Positions 58,554 through 64,000 of a stretch of 64,000 bases of DNA are shown here, piece by piece. Position 1 is the first letter of the stretch. Every line of letters begins with the position of its first letter. Source of the stretch: Morchella semilibera. Lineage: Eukaryota > Ascomycota > Pezizomycetes > Pezizales > Morchellaceae. A program made the position numbers and the translations under genes. The stretch lies in assembly GCA_009192285.1 (NCBI GenBank), contig CM018608.1, positions 1,506,201-1,570,200 on the forward strand, read 5' to 3'. Under the pieces are notes generated by a model. It was not told the DNA's origin. It ran no database searches and was given only the letters and a program-made list of their open reading frames with translations.

Positions 58554-61500
58554 CTTTACCTCTGACGTCCTGAAAAGATTTCCATGAAACGATCCGGGTA
58601 ATTATTAATTACCGGGAACCAGGTGTGGTTTATGAGGAGAGATGCCATGATGGGGCTAGCTCGTAAAAAAAGCAGCAGAGCATCATGCATGCATTTCTCT
58701 TCCCTTTCTCTTCCCGGGAGATTCTGAAACGCTGGATCCCTATGTGCCTGTGCGACGCGTTATGTCCCTTTCTTTTTTATTCCATCCCATCTAGGCGTGT
58801 TGTGGCTCATCTCGTCCGACGACATCTAGGATTGCATTGATGTAGCATGTAGGGAAACCAAACCAGAACTTGTTGTGATATAAAAAGACAAAAAGCTGTA
58901 GAGCATATGTGTCAGAGTGGATGTAGATATGTTTCAGCTACCGATACTTTGGAACCAGAACGCTACTCTTCTCACATACATGTGCGTATGCAGAAAGTAC
59001 TAGCTTACATATATCACTTTGTGAGGATCACCCCGACAGAGGCAATTGCATACCTGTATGTAATGATGCTTTTTCGAAATCCTCGTAGGGCGGCCCATGG
59101 ACCTTTTGGTTGCTGGCCCCTATTAAACGTTCATCTCGAGGTTTTAGGTTGGGTTGGGTTGGATAAACGAAGGGCATCTCAAGTCCCAGGGTTCAAGGAA
59201 AGACCCGTTCTCGCCGACCTGAAAATGAGATGAAGAGCAAGCATATTGGAGATCTTTCTCTACCCGAGATCCCGGTTGGTTATGAGGTTGTACCATTGAG
59301 GGTGAGAAAACAGTAAGGTCTCAAATGTGGCGTCTAGAGGGGGGAGCCGTTTACGGAATGATGTTGGAAGGATATCACCGTTCGGTTAGAGAGAGAGAGC
59401 AGTCAGAAGCTTGGTTGTTTGGCTGAATGTGTCGGCAAATAATTACATGTAACATCTCGTGTGATCATATCGGTTTTTTTTTTTACACACTTCCCCTTTC
59501 AGAGAAACACCGTGTCGAGACGAAACTGTGTAAAAAAGAATCCAATCGGTTGTCAGCGGGTTGTGTACGATAAAAGATCGTTTTCTTTTCTTTTCTTTTC
59601 TTTTCTTTCTTCCTTCTCTCTCTAGATGAGGAATTCTAATCCTTTCTACTACATACAACAAACTGACTGTTGTGATCACCATGCAAGTTGATATTATAAA
59701 ATTTATTTTTCACACTTGCGAGACAAGGGATTTCCTTCACGTTGTCGCCATCTTACCTACGCTGCCAAGATCCGATAAATATCATGCAGGGAGTAACAAC
59801 CCTAAACCCTGGCCTATCACCGTTCTCTAAAACCGCCGAGACAGCACCACTTTTCTAAACACGGCAAAGTTGCGAATGCAGCCAAAAACATGACCTGTCA
59901 CCTCGTTCGTTCCACAACTTCTCAGCGCCGCAGGAGCCTAATTTTTTTCATAGCGGTTGGATGCCTGCAACGGAGGTTCAAGCTTAAGCTGGAGGGGGTC
60001 CCTGCACTGCAAGAGAACAGGAATGGTTCGCACTCAGTGGATCGATGCTAAGAACTTTTTTTTGTCCTCCACGTGAGTGTTTACTATGGATCTCGTTAAT
60101 CAAGATGGGAGGCGTGTTAGAGAAGAGACAAAGCGGACAACCTCGCACAAGGAAATATTTCAGCGCATGCAGTCGTCCGAAAGTAACTCATATATTAGAG
60201 AGAAATACTTCTCTTCGTAGCTGTGGACACCACCGGCGGCGGCGCTCGCGGTGGTCTACTCTACTCTACTCAAAAGTTTTAAATTCTTGTTGATTACATG
60301 TAGGTACATACGTAGAACTGTTCCCCACCTCTCCCATATGCCCAATATCGGCGGAGATTGCAGGCGTATTTTTCTTCCCTGTTCGCCATTAGACCCATTA
60401 CAGTAAAGTTCTTATAAAAAGAAACGAAGGAAACCATCTGGAAGGGATTGGCCGTCTAAGACTTCAGGGATCATATCCGACGACAAGCCAACCCGTTTCG
60501 GCAGACACGGCCACTCCCCCTGGTGCGGTTCGGACATGGAAAAGGCTTTGACAGCCCAACAGCTGCATGTCCACAGCCCTGGCCCCTGCAAGAATCCAGC
60601 CAACACAACAAACCGCAAATCACCACACCCAATCCCCTCCCCTCCCCTCCCCCCAAAGAGCTTGGTTTGGCTACTCTGCCCTGCTGGGCTGCCTTCTGCA
60701 TTACTGATGGTGTTGTTGCTCATAACTGGACGGTGCTTTGTAAGTGGAGAAGAAGATGGTGGTGGTGATGAAAACAGGATAGAGAGAGAACTTATGACTT
60801 TCTGAGTGTTCAGGGAAGCCGCTGTCTCAAAATAGTCTCCTGTACCACAAAGCCTGCAAAAAATCGAGCAGGACCCCCCCCCCCATCCATCAACGGTCCC
60901 CCCCCACCGCATAGATACATCATATGTACCATGCACCTAGGCACGAATCTATATCATCAAGAGAAAGCAAATATTCAAGCAGGTAGGAGGGGCATAATTA
61001 TCATCATCATCATCTGTAAGAGTGGGAATAGGAAACGTAACAGCCCCTCTGTTCCAACAATTATCTCCCCTCCATGTCATTTGATAGACTCATCTCTAGA
61101 CCCCCCCTCCATATCCCATCTTACCTTACCGTGTAAGTCTTGCTGTGTAGAACAATATCTACCTATCCTTTCTCAACGCCCTAAAGTAGAGTACCTACAC
61201 TTTCTCGACATTCAGCCCCCCGAGAGACATACCCAGTGATACCCACCCACCGCCACAACCGCAAAATCCTCCGGTCGACGGTAGATCTCGCCATCTGGTT
61301 TGCAGTCGAATCATCCCAATAATCATTGATGCATTGATTACTCCCTTTCCTTTACGATCAATCATCCGGAGAACCATCTCATCACCCTTTTTCGGAACAA
61401 TTTCCACGCGCGACCCACACAGCCATACAGGAAACGCGTAAATATTGGTTGAGATTTGGCCAAGGTGCAGAAGGTTCTGTGCGCACCTACATTCAGGGAA

Positions 61501-62992
61501 AAGCTCATCTCGTACACTTTACCACCCTATTCAGAGAGAAAGAGATATTCTCGCCATCCCGTTATTTTGTCCACCCAATTCAAGCTTGATATTAGGCATT
61601 GCTACTGTCATCAGTCTCTACTCCCGCTCATTCGCCTATCGCGAAAGGTAGCGCGGCTGCAGCCATACCATCCATACACACACATAAAACTAGGTACCCT
61701 GGACCGTACTCGCACACATTCGTTCTAGAGTGCACTACCGATTCGTGCCTCGCAGGAGGACGCAAGCAAGAGTTATTGCCACAAGGTCTTACCTACTTTG
61801 GAGCTACTACTGCTGCGAGTACTACTTCCGCTGATCATACCTGACTTCTAAGTATAATTCGCCCTTCAAAAATAGTCAGAGAGAGATAGGAATTGGAGTC
61901 GTGAGAGTCTGACTGAAATCAAAGGACTTCTCCCCTCCTTGGTATCTTTTTCTTGCTAAAGAAAAAATAAAAATAATTATAATTATACTGTAAACACACT
62001 TCATAAAATTCAAAAGGCAAGTAGGAAGTTGCAAGAGAAAACGGGACGCAGGGGTTCATAGCGGATCGTCCTTCTTGGGTCTTGACCTGACCAGTTCTCA
62101 GGCCTTTCGACCCGCCGTTCTGCAACACTGCAACACCATAAGCACAATCCCACGAGACAGGCGCAACCACCACTACCAACGCACCTACCGTTCGCTGCAC
62201 ACGCTCACTCGCATTCACTCCCTTCTCGCAGCAAAAAAATATCTCCCCACCCACTCACTTCCTTTCTCCACCCCACGCTCTCTTTCAGTCTGTTGCCTGT
62301 TTCCTGTTCTCTCTTTCTTCCCTTCGAGTCCTATCCAGCTGTTCGGTTCCACCCAATCCCAGTCGAAAACACCCCTATTGGTCCTACTGGTTTTCATTGG
62401 TTCCATCGCACTTTCTCTTCTTCCCCTTCTGCTTTTGTGTTCCTATTCCTGCTCCCCCTCCCCGCTCCCCCCTTCACATCCTTCTCTACCCTCTTGGTCT
62501 CCAGTCTGCAACGTCGTCAAAGCTGGCCCCTGCAACCTATTTCCAGCTCTGCACCTCTGCTGCTTCTACCGTCTATCGACTAAAGAAAGCATCACCAAGT
62601 ACTTGGGTGCCGAGTCTGAGTCGCTGTCAACAGAAAACACATCATCCATCTACTAGGACCTACAGCATTCGTTTCAACATTCACACAACATAACAGACAT
62701 ATACCGAACTCCGAGGAGAGATCATACGTTGAAATCAAATCCAAAGCTGAAACCTTAATTTTTAGTTAGCATCTTTTTTCTTTTCTGTACCGGCGCGAGC
62801 TTTTGTTATTTATTTTTATATTTTTTCGTAGCTTAGTGGGTACATTTGTTGAATCTTATACTTGTGGTACCTAATTAGCGGAGTTGCTTGCCTCCTATTT
62901 TCTTTAGGTATATATGTTTCCCACACCCCCCCGGCGCAATTCTATTTGTGCCAAATGCTAACCACCTCAGACAAAATACCTAATCAACCACA

Positions 62993-64000
62993 ATGGTCAG
63001 CGGAACCTCATCATCTACCATGGCACTGACGGACCGATTTGAGATCATTAAGGATATTGGCGATGGAAGTTTTGGTAGTGTCGTACTTGCTAAGGTGCGG
63101 TCGGCTGGTGCTGGTGTAGCAAGGCGAGGGAGTGTGGTGCGTATTATGGTTACCTGTGTTACTCTTTGGATATGACTTTCTAATCTCTACACAGGTTGCT
63201 ATCAAAACCATGAAGAAAACTTTCGACTCGTTCGCGCCTTGTCTCGAACTCCGAGAGGTCATCTTCCTACGGCAACTACCAGCGCACCAGCACCTGGTAC
63301 CTGCCTTGGATATCTTCTTGGATCCCCACACAAAGCGGCTACATATCTGCATGGAGTACATGGACGGAAATCTCTACCAGCTGATGAAGGCCCGAGAGGG
63401 TAAGCTACTCGAGGGGAGTGTAGTGAAGAGTGTACTGTATGTTTACCGAGTGAGAGCACCATTTGGTTTGTGGTTTGTGGTATTGACCAACCGGACAGAT
63501 TCCAAATATTGTCTGGATTAGAGCATATTCATGCGCACGGATTCTTCCATCGAGACATCAAACCTGAGAATATCCTCGTTTCCACATCCGCCCAGAATCC
63601 TCACGATTCTTCGGGCTCCTTCCGCCGATACTCTAACCTCGTGACACCACCAGCGACACCTCCCACTTACACTGTCAAAATTGCAGATTTTGGACTTGCG
63701 CGTGAGACCTCGTCGAAACTTCCGTACACAACATATGTATCAACAAGATGGTACCGAGCACCTGAAGTACTATTGCGGGCTGGCGAGTACAGCGCGCCAG
63801 TAGACATATGGGCGGTTGGTGCAATGGCTGTAGAAGTTGCAACATTGAAACCTTTGTTCCCAGGTGGCAATGAGGTCGATCAAGTTTGGAGGGTATGCGA
63901 GGTTATGGGGTCTCCAGGGCAGTGGATAGGACGAAATGGAAAGAAGATGGGAGGTGGTGAATGGAAAGAAGGGTCAAGGCTAGCAGGAAGATTGGGTTTT
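62993..64000 (+). CDS. Ime2-type serine/threonine protein kinase, partial (5' part)
   Basis: CDK/MAPK-like kinase of the Ime2/MAK group, known to control meiosis in yeast and light response or development in filamentous fungi. Exons 62993-63136, 63195-63436 and 63499 to the window edge; the 3' end is missing. Visible features: glycine loop [13 protein letters not shown]; a Gly/Ala insertion before the lysine motif VAIKTMKK, which is formed across intron 1; [27 protein letters not shown] in the hinge; the catalytic loop [15 protein letters not shown]; and an activation loop with [17 protein letters not shown] Ser/Pro insertion (VTPPATPPT) lies between the catalytic loop and DFG. Frame is kept at both junctions (introns 58 and 62 nt). 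The gene has a long C/T-rich upstream region, suggesting a long leader. Confidence 0.9.

Larger units (their letters stand above)
56230..62992. other. long gene-poor region
   Basis: 6.8 kb in which I cannot support a firm gene. Weak candidates (an open frame at 56300-56673 and a block at 57706-58553) are listed separately. It also holds C runs near 56309, 56706 and 60872, a (TTTTC)n run at about 59581-59606, and TACATGTA at 59445 and 60295. From about 62200 to 62500 the plus strand is strongly C/T-rich, probably promoter or leader of the kinase gene. Confidence 0.45.

Noticed and set aside
60412-60936. 174-codon minus-strand open frame
   Set aside because: It has no ATG, low-complexity Gly/Ser stretches and no family resemblance, and it is opened by a C-rich composition.
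62075-62656. 193-codon plus-strand open frame before the kinase
   Set aside because: The DNA is strongly C/T-biased, which opens frames by chance and gives Leu/Ser/Pro strings. More likely the kinase gene's leader or promoter.

Overview
This window is nuclear DNA from a filamentous ascomycete (Pezizomycotina). The evidence is short GT..AG introns of about 50-120 nt with CTAAC/CTGAC-like branch sites, fungal-type gene families, an intron-bearing tRNA gene, and long gene-poor stretches rich in simple repeats. The low gene density and the many small inverted-repeat elements would suit an early-diverging class such as Pezizomycetes, but that is inference. I built the gene models by joining open frames at splice sites and checking that the joined protein fits its family. 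No RNA data were available.

Left part (1-23 kb) holds housekeeping genes. In order they are: a DNA polymerase iota-like translesion polymerase (-); a mitochondrial pyruvate dehydrogenase kinase family protein (+); a small two-exon protein of unknown function (-); a NuiA-like (nuclease A inhibitor-like) protein with a possible mitochondrial leader (+); a KRE6/SKN1 beta-glucan synthesis protein (+); a Hul4-type HECT ubiquitin ligase (+); and a polyol/alcohol-type zinc dehydrogenase (+).

The middle part (23-50 kb) is gene-poor and repeat-rich. It contains an MFS sugar transporter (-), a two-RNase-III Dicer-like protein (+), an unrecognised two-exon gene just after it, and an unrecognised coiled-coil protein (-). 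Around them lie at least ten short palindromic, MITE-like elements in several families, two tandem repeats and many copies of the palindrome TACATGTA.

The right part (50-64 kb) has a cysteine-rich, probably GPI-anchored surface protein (+), a Stc1-domain protein (+), a tRNA-Gln(TTG) with an 11-nt intron, a long stretch with no convincing gene, and the start of an Ime2-type protein kinase cut by the window edge (+).

Three things stand out. A Dicer-like gene and a Stc1-domain gene (Stc1 links RNAi to heterochromatin in fission yeast) sit 11 kb apart in a region full of hairpin-forming repeats. The Dicer carries three copies of an IDPRTGE motif inside its helicase insertion. The NuiA-like protein has an acid-free 60-residue N-terminal extension, which raises the idea of a mitochondrial inhibitor of an EndoG/Nuc1-type nuclease.
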